NCBI RefSeq assembly: GCF_003148565.1
Contig: NZ_QGGL01000023.1
Location: forward strand, 1 to 64,000
Direction of reading: 5' to 3'
Length of the DNA stretch: 64,000 nt
Source of the DNA: Tumebacillus permanentifrigoris
Lineage (GTDB): Bacteria; Bacillota; Bacilli; Tumebacillales; Tumebacillaceae
Position numbers and translations under genes: made by a program. The first letter of the stretch is position 1. Each line of letters starts with the position of its first letter. This document shows, in pieces, positions 45,014 through 53,821 of this stretch. A model generated the notes under the pieces. That model ran no database searches, was not told the DNA's origin, and saw nothing but the letters and a program-made list of their open reading frames with translations.

Positions 45014-46118
45014 ATGGGCTACGTTCATGATCGTTGTCCTGTCGCTCTGTCTCGTGCTAAGCGGCTGTGAGTTCAAAGACATCGACAAGCGGTTCTTCAT
45101 CACGGCCATCGGCATCGACAAGCCGGAGGACTCCGGAAAAAAGTACCGTGTCACCCTCAAAATTGCCATCCCCAAGGGACAGTTGCAGATGGGGCAGGAA
45201 GACTACATGTCGCTGTCCTTGGACAGTGACTCGATCTCCGACGCGATCCAGAAGCTCAAGGCGCGCGTCGACAAGGAGTTCGATTTCGGGCACACCCGCG
45301 TGTTGGTCATCGGGAAGAGTCTCGCCGAAGAGGACTATCGCGATCCGCTGGATTGGTTTACCCGACAGCGTTTCATTCAGCGCATCTCGTGGTGCGTCAT
45401 CGGCAAGCCAACGGCGGAGAAACTGCTCGATTCCAAACAAAAATCGGAGCGGATGCCTGCCAATGCCCTGATTCTAGCCTTTGGAGGGCAAGGGGTCGAG
45501 TCTCAGTACATCGTCTCCCAGTACCTGTTTCAGTTATTTCGCAAGAGCAACGATCCCGGTGAGAATCCGGTAGTGCCGATCGCCTCACCCGAGACGAGCA
45601 AAAATAGCATGTACTATACAATTGACAGCGTCGGGGTCCTTGACGATACACACTTAGCGTTGGTGCTGACCCCGGACGAAACCCGTTATTACAATGTGCT
45701 CAGTGGCATCGTGAACAAAAGTGACTATAACATCAAGATGCCGAACAATACGTTCGCGATCCACGCCGACCAAGTGAAAGTAAAACGCAAGATCTCAGAC
45801 GGGGAAAACCCCACAATTACAGTCACGCTCAATTTCGACGGTCTGGTCGAGGAAGGCGAACACGGCCTCCAGGTCACACCGCAGATCTTAGAGCAGATCA
45901 AACAGGCAGCTGAGAAAAAACTGACGACAGAGATGACCACGCTCTTGAACAAGTTGCAAGCGAAACAAGTCGATCCGATTGGTTTTGGCTCCCTGTACCG
46001 CGCTACTCATTGGCAAGATATGGAGGTTGAAGTGAAAACTTGGGAGCAGCTCTACAAAAGAGCCCAATTCAAGGTCAACGTCACCATCAACCTACGCGCC
46101 ACGGGGACGATCCAGTAG
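44997..46118 (+). CDS. gerAC: Spore germination lipoprotein (GerC family, C subunit)
   Basis: A 373-residue lipoprotein. A signal peptide ends in the lipobox LSGC, with Cys24 as lipidation site, followed by DIDKRFFITAIGID, the family start. Three domains of the GerC type fit the length. Start ATG behind AGGAGGCG inside the end of the B subunit gene. A strong terminator follows, closing the A-B-C tricistron. Confidence 0.93.
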   Translation: MNSRSRWATFMIVVLSLCLVLSGCEFKDIDKRFFITAIGIDKPEDSGKKYRVTLKIAIPKGQLQMGQEDYMSLSLDSDSISDAIQKLKARVDKEFDFGHTRVLVIGKSLAEEDYRDPLDWFTRQRFIQRISWCVIGKPTAEKLLDSKQKSERMPANALILAFGGQGVESQYIVSQYLFQLFRKSNDPGENPVVPIASPETSKNSMYYTIDSVGVLDDTHLALVLTPDETRYYNVLSGIVNKSDYNIKMPNNTFAIHADQVKVKRKISDGENPTITVTLNFDGLVEEGEHGLQVTPQILEQIKQAAEKKLTTEMTTLLNKLQAKQVDPIGFGSLYRATHWQDMEVEVKTWEQLYKRAQFKVNVTINLRATGTIQ

Positions 46119-46135
46119 GTCTAGGAGCATGAAAA

Positions 46136-46175
46136 TGAAAAGAAGCCGACCCGCTTGTGGGTCGGCTTCTTTTTT
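46136..46175 (+). terminator. Terminator of the germination operon
   Basis: AGAAGCCGACCC (46141-46152) and GGGTCGGCTTCT (46159-46170) form a 12-bp stem followed by T6. Confidence 0.92.
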
Positions 46176-46320
46176 CACGATGCTCAGGCCCGCGGCAACT
46201 GATGACCGCAGGGGTTCCTCGCTCGCGATTTGGCGTTGGTGATGAAGGGGCTTTTTCAGAATTGGTAGCCGGCGGTCTTGGGGCATCCTAGCTATGAGTA
46301 CGATGTAGAGGAGGTGTCTT

Positions 46321-46554
46321 ATGCAAAACGAACACAACGACCAGATCATCCTGACCAAGACCGAATGGGAAAGCTTCCAAGAGACCCTGCGCCATCTCGA
46401 AGCTGCTGAATCCAAGGAGCAAGCAGCGTCCTACTCCCAGGTGCTCTCCCACCTCATCGAAGACGCGAAGGGTCGCGAAGTCCTTCCGCCCGCCGTGCAG
46501 TTGGTGGAGGATGACCTGATTCGGTATTCGAAGGCGTTGGACAACATTCAGTAG
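46321..46554 (+). CDS. Small hypothetical protein (77 aa)
   Basis: A 77-residue acidic, soluble, mostly helical protein with no cysteine and no membrane segment. The ATG follows a strong AGGAGG site 7 nt upstream. The 145 nt between the germination terminator and this gene hold no clear promoter. I do not recognise a family. Confidence 0.72.
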   Translation: MQNEHNDQIILTKTEWESFQETLRHLEAAESKEQAASYSQVLSHLIEDAKGREVLPPAVQLVEDDLIRYSKALDNIQ

Positions 46555-46929
46555 GATGAAAAAACCATGCTATGGTGGATTCTATCTTGATGTGTGCCGA
46601 AATGAGTTTTTGGGGTGCGTAGATAGGTCAAACGGACACTTCTTTTTGGACCATGCACGGGATTTCGATTTGAATTCTTACTATTCGTTTGTCTCAATAA
46701 ACTGACTGAGCCATAGAGGCTGACTCGCCTCTTTGTCTGTGATGACTAGAGGGTAAACGCTTGTAATGGGTTGCATTGCAATATATTTTATCGTACTATT
46801 CAGTATATTTAAAAAGCAAGAGTCTAAAGGTCTAGTCGGCTCGCATATCGTATCTTACTAGTAAGTATGAACTACGCAAATCGAGTATGAGACCCCATTG
46901 GGAATCTAAGATAAAGGTATGGTGCTAGC
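46555..46929 (+). other. AT-rich intergenic region ahead of the histidine kinase
   Basis: The 375 nt hold no gene. It is clearly richer in A and T than its surroundings. It contains a weak stem (AGAGGC at 46715, GCCTCT at 46727, followed by TTGTCT) that may end the small gene upstream, a palindrome TTGCATTGCAA at 46771, and the promoter described separately. Confidence 0.6.
46771..46799 (+). promoter_or_regulatory. Promoter of the PAS histidine kinase gene
   Basis: TTGCAT (46771-46776) and TACTAT (46794-46799) are 17 nt apart. The -35 box is part of the palindrome TTGCA-T-TGCAA, a possible operator. The leader would be about 125 nt. Confidence 0.55.
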
Positions 46930-49146
46930 ATGATGGATCTCGTCAAACAATTGCGGGAGAGCGAAGCGTTTTTCAATACCTTATTTGATCATAATCCAGA
47001 CACGATCTACTTCATGGACTTGAACGGCAAGATGCTCAATGTGAACCCTGCCGGCGAGCGCATCAGTGGCTATACGTTGTATGAATTGAGCCAGTTATCA
47101 CCGGAACAGTTCTTCTCGCTTTTGAAATTGGAGAACACCTTGACCTATCTCGATCAAGTTGTGGAAGGCCATCCGGTCAATTATGAGACACAATTGCGCC
47201 ATCGCGACGGGCATTGGGTGGACTTGCATGTGACGAATGCCCCGATCATCATCGAAGGGATGATCGTCGGGTTTCTCGGCATCGCCAAGGACATCACAGA
47301 GCGCAAGCGCCAGGAGGAGCTTTTGCGAAAAAGCGAGCAGTCGCTCGCACAAGCCCAGCGCATCGCCCAATTGGGCAGTTGGGATTATGATATGGTGCTC
47401 AATCGGATGTACTGGTCCGATCAGATGTACCGCATCTATGGTCTGTCGCCCGAGCAGTATGTGCCGAAATTCCCCTCGAGCCTTGAGTTCGTGCATCCGG
47501 AAGATCGTGTCTATCTGCAACAGGTGTGCCAACAAGCGCTGCACGGCAAGCCCTACTCGATCGAATATCGCATCCTCCGCACCGATGGATCGGAGCGCCA
47601 TGTCAGCGCCCAAGCGGAGATCAAATTCAATGAACGCGGCATGGCGGTGCAGATGATCGGAACGTTGCAGGATATCACAGATCGTCGAAACCAACAGGAG
47701 CAGTTGCGCCAAAGCGAGGAACGCTATCGCCTGATCTCTGAACATTCACTAGATATCATCACTTCGCATGGCGCAGACGGTCGAATCGAGTTTGTCTCCC
47801 CGGCTTGTCGCACGCTGTTGGGGTACGAGCAGGAGGAAATTCTCGGCGGTTACGGACGGGATTTTGTCCACGCAGACGACCAAGACACCTATCTCCGACA
47901 GTTTGGACGCGTCGGTGAGGACGATGTGTACCGTTCGACGTTTCGGGCGCTGCACAAGACAGGGCGGCTGGTCTGGTTGGAGACGACGACCAACGTGGTG
48001 CGCAACCCGTTGACCGGTGAGCCCTCCGGCTATATCTGTGTCGCGCGCGATGTCAGCGACCGCCAGCGTGCGGAGACGGCGTTGCGAGAGAGCGAGACGA
48101 AGTTCCGCTTGATGGCAGAGAACATGTCCGACCTGATTGCAGTCATCTCGCAGGATGGCACGGTGGAATACGCCTCGCCTTCGAATGAGACAACCCTCGG
48201 GCTCACGCTGGAGGCGCTGCTCGGGTCGCAATCGATGCGATTGATCCATCCCGATGACCGCAGACTTGTGGAGTGTGAGTTTGAACGGATGCTGCAGACG
48301 AGGGAGTCATTTCTCGCAGAGTTCCGCAGTCGGCATCGCGATGGGCACTGGCTGGTGTTCGAATGCCGAGCGGTGCCCGTCTGCAATGAGCACGGCGATC
48401 TGGAAAACGTGCTGATTGTCGCCCGCGACATCTCCGAACGGCGCAAGACGGAGGAGATGTTGCTGCAGTCCGAAAAGCTCTCAATCGCGGGTCAGTTGGC
48501 GGCGGGGGTCGCGCATGAAATTCGCAACCCGTTGACAGCGCTCAAAGGCTTTTTGCAACTGATGCAGGCGGATGGGCACTCGAAGGCGGATTACTTAAAG
48601 GTGATGCTCTCGGAGCTGAACCGGATCGAGTTGATCGTGTCGGAGTTGTTGGTGCTCGCCAAGCCGCAGATGACGCGGTTCAAACCGACCGATGTGCGAA
48701 CGGTGTTGCAAGAGGTCTTGACGCTGCTCGATACACAAGCGATCCTGAACAACATCCAAATCCACATCCTCACCGACGGGCAGGACCCGTGGATTGAGTG
48801 TGACCAGAACCAGATGAAGCAAGTCTTCATCAACTTCCTGAAAAACGCGATCGAAGCGATGCCTCGCGGGGGTGAGATTCGCATCGAAGTCTCCTGCCCC
48901 GCATCCGGTGATGTGCAGTTGCGCTTCCTCGATGAAGGGTGTGGGATCTCCAAGGAGCGCATCGCCAAAATCGGCGAGCCCTTCTACACCACCAAGGACA
49001 AGGGAACCGGGCTTGGGCTCATGGTCAGTTTCAAGATCATTCAACAGCACGGCGGATCGGTGCAGATCGAGAGCGAGCAGGATGTCGGGACGATGATCAC
49101 GCTGACATTGCCAAGGCTTGCGGTGATGGAGCGGGCGCGGGCCTGA
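46930..49146 (+). CDS. Cytoplasmic multi-PAS sensor histidine kinase
   Basis: A 738-residue kinase without membrane segments. Four PAS domains (about 10-130, 140-258, 265-385, 392-510), several ending in a GxxxDITERK-type PAC motif, precede a HisKA domain with phospho-acceptor His529 (VAHEIRNPLT) and an HATPase domain with N box FINFLKNAIEAM and G boxes DEGCGI and GTGLGL. The layout resembles the soluble sporulation kinases KinA and KinE of Bacillus. No response regulator gene is adjacent, so it may feed a phosphorelay as an orphan kinase. That role is inferred. Confidence 0.92.
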   Translation: MMDLVKQLRESEAFFNTLFDHNPDTIYFMDLNGKMLNVNPAGERISGYTLYELSQLSPEQFFSLLKLENTLTYLDQVVEGHPVNYETQLRHRDGHWVDLHVTNAPIIIEGMIVGFLGIAKDITERKRQEELLRKSEQSLAQAQRIAQLGSWDYDMVLNRMYWSDQMYRIYGLSPEQYVPKFPSSLEFVHPEDRVYLQQVCQQALHGKPYSIEYRILRTDGSERHVSAQAEIKFNERGMAVQMIGTLQDITDRRNQQEQLRQSEERYRLISEHSLDIITSHGADGRIEFVSPACRTLLGYEQEEILGGYGRDFVHADDQDTYLRQFGRVGEDDVYRSTFRALHKTGRLVWLETTTNVVRNPLTGEPSGYICVARDVSDRQRAETALRESETKFRLMAENMSDLIAVISQDGTVEYASPSNETTLGLTLEALLGSQSMRLIHPDDRRLVECEFERMLQTRESFLAEFRSRHRDGHWLVFECRAVPVCNEHGDLENVLIVARDISERRKTEEMLLQSEKLSIAGQLAAGVAHEIRNPLTALKGFLQLMQADGHSKADYLKVMLSELNRIELIVSELLVLAKPQMTRFKPTDVRTVLQEVLTLLDTQAILNNIQIHILTDGQDPWIECDQNQMKQVFINFLKNAIEAMPRGGEIRIEVSCPASGDVQLRFLDEGCGISKERIAKIGEPFYTTKDKGTGLGLMVSFKIIQQHGGSVQIESEQDVGTMITLTLPRLAVMERARA

Positions 49147-49150
49147 AAAA

Positions 49151-49184
49151 GCCGGACTGACGCGTGGAGATACGCGAGTCCGGC
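49151..49184 (+). other. Hairpin just after the kinase gene
   Basis: GCCGGACT (49151-49158) and AGTCCGGC (49177-49184) pair, with an inner CGCGT/ACGCG stem. No T-run follows, so it is not a classical terminator. Its 3' arm belongs to the repeat at 49171-49245 and occurs a second time, giving two alternative foldings. Confidence 0.55.
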
Positions 49185-49245
49185 AGGGCGAGGTTCTGTG
49201 TGAACTACGCGAGTCCGGCAGGGCGAGGTTCTGTGCTGTGTGAAC
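49171..49245 (+). repeat. Two-copy tandem repeat of 30 bp
   Basis: A 30-bp segment beginning TACGCGAGTCCGG is present exactly twice (49171-49200, 49206-49235), each time followed by TGAAC, with an extra CTGTG before the second TGAAC. It lies in the gap after the kinase gene. A recent local duplication is the simplest explanation. Confidence 0.85.
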
Positions 49246-49261
49246 TGAAGCGGTTTTGCGA

Positions 49262-49300
49262 AAAAAAGCGACTGAGCCCGTGGGCGATCAGTCGCTTTTT
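49262..49300. terminator. Bidirectional terminator between kinase and YebC-family genes
   Basis: AGCGACTGA pairs with TCAGTCGCT, with an inner GCCC/GGGC stem, and the structure is flanked by A and T runs. It serves the convergent transcripts on both sides. Confidence 0.88.
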
Positions 49301-49320
49301 GTGTAAGGTGGTGGGGGTTG

Positions 49321-50070
49321 TTAGCCTTGGAGGGCGGCGAGTTCTTCCTCGTCAATCTCCATGTTGGTGTACACGTGCTGGACATCATCGTTGTCTTCGA
49401 AGGTTTCGATCATCTTGATCATGTTCTTCGCGTCATCGCCGGTGACTTTGACGGTATTTTTCGGAACCATCGCCACTTCGGCGTTGGAGATGGTGTAGCC
49501 CGCTTCTTCGAGTGCAGTTTTGACCGCTTCGAAGTCGGACGGTTGGGTTTGGATCTCGAATTCGTCCTCGGAGGCGATCAGGTCTTCGGCCCCTGCATCA
49601 AGCGCGGTCATCATGACCGTGTCCTCATCTGCATCGGTCTCCGCGCGGTCGATGGTCAGAACGCCCTTCTCCTCAAACATCCAAGCGACGCAGTTCGGTT
49701 CGCCCATGTTGCCTTTGCGCTTGTTGAAGGTGGCGCGAACTTCGGCGCCGGAACGGTTGCGGTTGTCGGTCAGGCAATGTACGAGGACGGCGACGCCACC
49801 TGGGCCGTAGCCTTCGTAGCGGATTTCTACGTACTCTTCGCCTTCGAGATCACCTGCGCCTTTTTTGATGGCGCGTTCGATGTTGTCGACCGGCATGTTG
49901 ATGGCGCGCGCTTTGACGACCAGTTGTTTCAGCTTAAAGTTGTGGTTCGGGTCGGAAATACCGGTCGCCCGGACTTCGGCCATGATCTGGCGGCCGATTT
50001 TGACCATTTGGTTGTTGCGGGCCGCGTCTTGGACGCCTTTTCGAGCGGCAAAGTTTTTAAACTTCGGCAT
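49321..50070 (-). CDS. YebC/PmpR family protein
   Basis: A 249-residue member of the YebC/TACO1 family. The conserved block DNIERAIKKGAG and the segment YEGYGPGGVA are clear. It starts MPKFKNFAARKG, not MAGHSKW as in the main YebC group, so it belongs to the YeeN/YeeI-like branch. YebC was long described as a DNA-binding regulator; recent work on the family points to help in translation of proline stretches. Which role applies to this branch is open. Monocistronic, with its own promoter and a strong AAGGAG site. Confidence 0.92.
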   Translation of the reverse strand: MPKFKNFAARKGVQDAARNNQMVKIGRQIMAEVRATGISDPNHNFKLKQLVVKARAINMPVDNIERAIKKGAGDLEGEEYVEIRYEGYGPGGVAVLVHCLTDNRNRSGAEVRATFNKRKGNMGEPNCVAWMFEEKGVLTIDRAETDADEDTVMMTALDAGAEDLIASEDEFEIQTQPSDFEAVKTALEEAGYTISNAEVAMVPKNTVKVTGDDAKNMIKMIETFEDNDDVQHVYTNMEIDEEELAALQG

Positions 50071-50108
50071 TGTTTCATTCTCCTTATTCCAAAAGCATCA
50101 TTCTAATT

Positions 50109-50137
50109 AGTGTAGCATTGGGCGAATTGGCGGTCAA
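50109..50137 (-). promoter_or_regulatory. Promoter of the YebC-family gene
   Basis: TTGACC (50132-50137) and TACACT (50109-50114) are 17 nt apart on the minus strand, and TGC before the -10 adds an extended -10 element. Confidence 0.75.
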
Positions 50138-50266
50138 AAGGGGTTATGGGTGGATTGGTTGCGGAACGGGACTTTTTTCATCGACTTGAGGAATTTTAAC
50201 ATCAAATTCGGGGTTGTTTTATCAAGGAGAGAATTGGTAGGCTAGGGGTAGAGAGGAGGAATTGCA

Positions 50267-50893
50267 ATGAGAAGACAAGTACGAAAGCCTACGGACGACA
50301 CCAAAGTGATGTTCCGTGCGGTGATGGAACGCTGTGACACGATGGAGGGTGAGTTGAAGGCGGAGATCAAGGACTCAGAGAGGAGGATTGTTGGACAGCT
50401 CCGAGGCGAGATGGGCCAGCTGGAAGGGCGACTCCGTGGTGAGATGGGCCAGCTGGAAGGACGACTCCGGGGCGAAATCACTCAGTCGGAGGAGCGTGTT
50501 GTTACGCAACTTCGAGGCGAGATGGGCCAGTTGGAAGGACGACTCCGGGGCGAGATTGCTCAGTCGGAGGAGCGCGTTGTTACGCAACTTCGAGGTGAGA
50601 TTGCGCAGTCAGAGGAGCGCGTTGTTACGCAACTTCGAGGCGAGATGGGCCAGTTGGAAGAGCGACTTCGAGGCGAGATCGCTCAGTCGGAGAACCGGCT
50701 GCGTGAGGAGATGGGTCAGCAGTTTGACATGCTGGCAAGTTTGTTTACGCGGGAGATCGGTGCGTTTCGTGCCGAGATGTTGGAGGGCCTGCGAGAAATT
50801 GGCGGCGTGGTCGTGAAGTTGAAGTGGCAGGTCGAGAAGCATGAACTCCAGATTCGTCGCTTGATGAAACAACAGCAACGTCGCAAGAAGTAA
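50267..50893 (+). CDS. Repetitive coiled-coil protein of unknown function
   Basis: A 208-residue, highly charged protein. From about residue 45 to 150 it is built from two interleaved units: 11 residues (LRGEMGQLEGR) and 15 residues (LRGEIAQSEERVVTQ). Such 11/15 periodicities favour a long, slightly right-handed coiled coil. The C-terminus is basic (KQQQRRKK) and follows a second coiled-coil segment. No signal peptide or membrane segment is seen. ATG behind GAGGAGG. I do not recognise the family. The DNA repeats that encode it could change in number by slippage. Confidence 0.75.
   Translation: MRRQVRKPTDDTKVMFRAVMERCDTMEGELKAEIKDSERRIVGQLRGEMGQLEGRLRGEMGQLEGRLRGEITQSEERVVTQLRGEMGQLEGRLRGEIAQSEERVVTQLRGEIAQSEERVVTQLRGEMGQLEERLRGEIAQSENRLREEMGQQFDMLASLFTREIGAFRAEMLEGLREIGGVVVKLKWQVEKHELQIRRLMKQQQRRKK
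50395..50700 (+). repeat. Intragenic 33/45-bp repeats in the coiled-coil gene
   Basis: The DNA encoding the 11- and 15-residue units is itself strongly conserved: CGAGGCGAGATGGGCCAG and CAGTCGGAGGAGCG recur several times with few changes. Identity at the third codon position suggests recent expansion or gene conversion. Confidence 0.8.
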
Positions 50894-51015
50894 CCTCGTA
50901 ACGCTCTCGTTGGAACTCAGATTGGTTGCCGATTGAACACCTTCCTTTCCTTTTTTCAAACGTTCCCCGTTGATCAGTTCCCGTTCTGGGAAATTCGATC
51001 CCTATAATTCCCGTG

Positions 51016-51050
51016 AAAAAATACACCCCCGGGACGAGGGTGTATTTTTT
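51016..51050. terminator. Bidirectional terminator ending the catabolic operon
   Basis: AAAAAATACACCC (51016-51028) pairs with GGGTGTATTTTTT (51038-51050). It lies a few nt after the stop of the dihydrolipoyl dehydrogenase gene and also faces the coiled-coil gene. Confidence 0.88.
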
Positions 51051-51054
51051 ATGC

Positions 51055-52473
51055 CTATTTTCGCTTGGCAATGTGTACGGCGACTCCATCTGCATCTGCC
51101 GCAGCCTCCATCAGCACTTCCGACAACGTCGGGTGCGCGTGGACGGTCAGGTGGAAATCTTCGAGGGTTGCGCCCATCTCGATCGCCAACGTCGCCTCCC
51201 CGATCAAGGTCGAAGCTTCCGGGCCGACGATGTGTACGCCGAGCACCACGCCACTCGACTTCTCCGCAACGACCGTGCAGAATCCATCTCCGTCGTTGGT
51301 CGTCAACGCCCGGCCATTGGCGGCAAACGGGAATTTGCCAACAACCGTCTCCATCCCCCGCTCCTGTGCTTCCGTCTCACTCAGGCCGACGGTCGCAATC
51401 TCTGGATCGGTAAAAATGACCGCCGGGATCGCCACGGCGTCCATCTCACTGGCATGTCCTGCGATCACTTCCGCCGCGACGATGCCCTCCTTGCTGGCTT
51501 TGTGGGCCAGCATCGGCCCGTGTGTGATGTCACCGATCGCGAAGATCGTGGCGTTTTGGGTGCGCTGTTGGGCGTCTGTTTCGAGAAAACCTCGCGCATC
51601 TGGCGTCAAGCCAACTTGGGCAAGACCGAGTTCTTCGGTGTTCGGGCGGCGACCGACGGTGACCAGCACTTTGTCGGCGCTGAGCACGCGTGGGTTGCCT
51701 TGGACATCAGCGGTGACATGGATCTGACCATCGCGAATCTCGTAGCCGGACGCTGCTGCTTGGGTGAGGATCTCGACACCGAGTTTTTTGAGGTTTTTTT
51801 TCACAATTTGCACCAACGTCGGGTCGACGCCCGGCAACAGGTTCGCGCCCATCTCGATGATCGTCACGCGACTGCCAAACTTGGCGAACGCGGTGCCGAG
51901 TTCGAGCCCGATGTACCCGCCGCCGATCACGAGCAGGGACGGCGGGATCTCCGTGAGTGCCAGCGCTTCGGTGGACGACAGGATGTGCTCGCCATCAAAC
52001 GGGAACGCCGGAATCTGCACAGGACGCGAGCCGGTCGCGAGGATGCAGTGTTCGTACTTGAAGTACTCCATCCCCGACGGGGTTTCGACGCCGATTCGGT
52101 TGTCCGCCATGAACAACGCACTGCCCGAAACGACGGTGACGCCGTTGGCTTTGAGCAGCGATTGCACGCCGCCCGTCAGCTTGGAGACGACGCCGCCTTT
52201 CCAAGCTTGCACTTGCTCCATGTCCACTTCCACGCCCGTCACACGGATGCCCATGTGCTCAGACTTGCGAGCGGTGGCCGCAGTTTTGGCTGCATGGATC
52301 ACCGCTTTGGACGGGATGCATCCCCGGTTGAGGCAGACGCCACCGACGGTGTCTTTGTCGATCAGCACGACTTCCTTGCCAAGTTGGGCCGCACGGATGG
52401 CAGCCACATAGCCGCCAGGACCGCCGCCGATCACGACAACTTCGACTTCTACTGCGATATCTCCGACTACCAT
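51055..52473 (-). CDS. lpdV: Dihydrolipoyl dehydrogenase (E3)
   Basis: A 472-residue FAD disulphide oxidoreductase. GGGPGGYVAAIRAAQLG near residue 16 binds FAD; the redox pair lies in CLNRGCIPSK, where Arg replaces the usual Val; GGGYIG binds NAD; and HAHPTLSE carries the catalytic His. As E3 it reoxidises the lipoyl arm of the E2 encoded just upstream; start and stop are separated by one base. The last gene of the operon. The symbol follows the Bacillus branched-chain complex and is inferred from context. Confidence 0.92.
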   Translation of the reverse strand: MVVGDIAVEVEVVVIGGGPGGYVAAIRAAQLGKEVVLIDKDTVGGVCLNRGCIPSKAVIHAAKTAATARKSEHMGIRVTGVEVDMEQVQAWKGGVVSKLTGGVQSLLKANGVTVVSGSALFMADNRIGVETPSGMEYFKYEHCILATGSRPVQIPAFPFDGEHILSSTEALALTEIPPSLLVIGGGYIGLELGTAFAKFGSRVTIIEMGANLLPGVDPTLVQIVKKNLKKLGVEILTQAAASGYEIRDGQIHVTADVQGNPRVLSADKVLVTVGRRPNTEELGLAQVGLTPDARGFLETDAQQRTQNATIFAIGDITHGPMLAHKASKEGIVAAEVIAGHASEMDAVAIPAVIFTDPEIATVGLSETEAQERGMETVVGKFPFAANGRALTTNDGDGFCTVVAEKSSGVVLGVHIVGPEASTLIGEATLAIEMGATLEDFHLTVHAHPTLSEVLMEAAADADGVAVHIAKRK

Positions 52474-52474
52474 G

Positions 52475-53806
52475 CTAGTTCATCTCCAAGAACATGAGGT
52501 TCGGGTTTTCCAGCAAGCGTTTCATGTGATTGGTGAAACGCACCGCCGTTGCGCCGTCGATGACACGGTGGTCGAACGACAGCGAGAGGTTCATCATCGA
52601 GCGGATGACGATCTCGCCGTTGCGGACGACCGGTTTTTCTTCGATCTTGTGTACCCCGAGGATGCCGACTTCCGGGTAGTTGAGGATCGGGGTGGCAAAA
52701 AGGCCGCCGATCGGCCCCATGTTCGAGATCGTGAAGGTCCCGCCGCGCATCTCAGACACGTCGAGCGTGCGAGCTTGCGTTTTGTCGACGAGAACTTTGA
52801 TCTCAGACGCGATGTCGAGGATGCTTTTGCGGTCGACATGCTTGAGCACCGGAACGAGCAACCCGTCCGGGGTGTCGACGGCGATGCCAAGGTGATAGTC
52901 TTTTTTCAAAACGATCTCGCCCGCGGCATCATCCATGTGTGCGTTGAGGTAGGGGTAGGCTTTGAGGGCCGAAGTTAGCGCTTTCAAGATGAACGGCAGG
53001 AACGTCAATTTGATGCCACGCTCGGCAAGCAGCGCGTTGGCCTGCTTGCGGTACGCCATCAGTTCGGTCATGTCCACATCGTCAAACGCCGTGACGTGCG
53101 GAGCGGTAAACGCCGATTGCACCATGCGGTTGGCGATCGTTCGACGCAGACCGCGCAACGGGACGCGTTCGTCATCCGCACTCGGGATGACCGGAGCCGG
53201 GGTCGGAACCGCCGCACGGGTCGGAGCTGCAGGTGTGGCAGCAGGTGCCGCGTCTGAGGAATGGGTAGCTGCGACGGGTGGTGACGGTGGTGCTTGAGTA
53301 TCGCCTTGGTGGAATTGGCGGACGTCTTCCTTGGTGACACGGCCGGCTTTGCCGGTGCCGGTGACCAGTTTGAGGTCAACGCCTAGATCACGCGCGAGCT
53401 TGCGGGTGGCTGGGGTGGCGAGAACGCGTCCAGCGGGGAGCGTGCGTAGATCGAGCTGTTCGCCCTGCGCGACAGGAGGTTGCGCAGGAGAGGTTCCCTT
53501 TGGCGAGAGGGTTTCTACGGCAGCACCCGTTTGCGCACCTGTGGCACTTGCGTCCAGCGCTTCAGCGCCTTTTTCCCCGAACACGATGATGACATCGCCC
53601 ACAAAGGCGAGCGATCCCGCTTGAGCTTTGATTTCGAGAACGGTGCCGCTGGTCGGGGCGGGGAGTTCAACTAAAGCTTTGTCCGTTTGCACTTCGACGA
53701 TCGGCTCAAACTCCCGCACGGTGTCGCCGACGTTGACCAGCCAGCGGACGATCTCGGCTTCGTGAATCCCTTCGCCGACATCCGGCAGTTTAAATGCGAT
53801 GGTCAT
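52475..53806 (-). CDS. bkdB: 2-oxoacid dehydrogenase E2, lipoyl acyltransferase
   Basis: A 443-residue E2: one lipoyl domain (1-78, lysine in QTDKALVE), a proline/alanine-rich linker, a peripheral subunit-binding domain (about 130-165, [16 protein letters not shown]), a second linker and the catalytic domain with [10 protein letters not shown] near the C-terminus. It carries acyl groups from E1 to CoA. The neighbouring leucine-type dehydrogenase suggests branched-chain 2-oxoacids as substrates; pyruvate cannot be excluded from sequence alone. Confidence 0.9.
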   Translation of the reverse strand: MTIAFKLPDVGEGIHEAEIVRWLVNVGDTVREFEPIVEVQTDKALVELPAPTSGTVLEIKAQAGSLAFVGDVIIVFGEKGAEALDASATGAQTGAAVETLSPKGTSPAQPPVAQGEQLDLRTLPAGRVLATPATRKLARDLGVDLKLVTGTGKAGRVTKEDVRQFHQGDTQAPPSPPVAATHSSDAAPAATPAAPTRAAVPTPAPVIPSADDERVPLRGLRRTIANRMVQSAFTAPHVTAFDDVDMTELMAYRKQANALLAERGIKLTFLPFILKALTSALKAYPYLNAHMDDAAGEIVLKKDYHLGIAVDTPDGLLVPVLKHVDRKSILDIASEIKVLVDKTQARTLDVSEMRGGTFTISNMGPIGGLFATPILNYPEVGILGVHKIEEKPVVRNGEIVIRSMMNLSLSFDHRVIDGATAVRFTNHMKRLLENPNLMFLEMN

Positions 53807-53821
53807 GTCTCAACACCTCCT

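Noticed and set aside
46690-46745. Possible cyclic-di-GMP (GEMM) riboswitch ahead of the histidine kinase, from GAGCCATAGAGGCTGACTCGCC
   Set aside because: The conserved GCAAA core and the second half of the motif are missing; the segment is better explained as a weak AGAGGC/GCCTCT stem.
49171-49245. Direct repeats as a CRISPR array
   Set aside because: Only two copies with a 5-nt spacing and no cas genes; a small tandem duplication.
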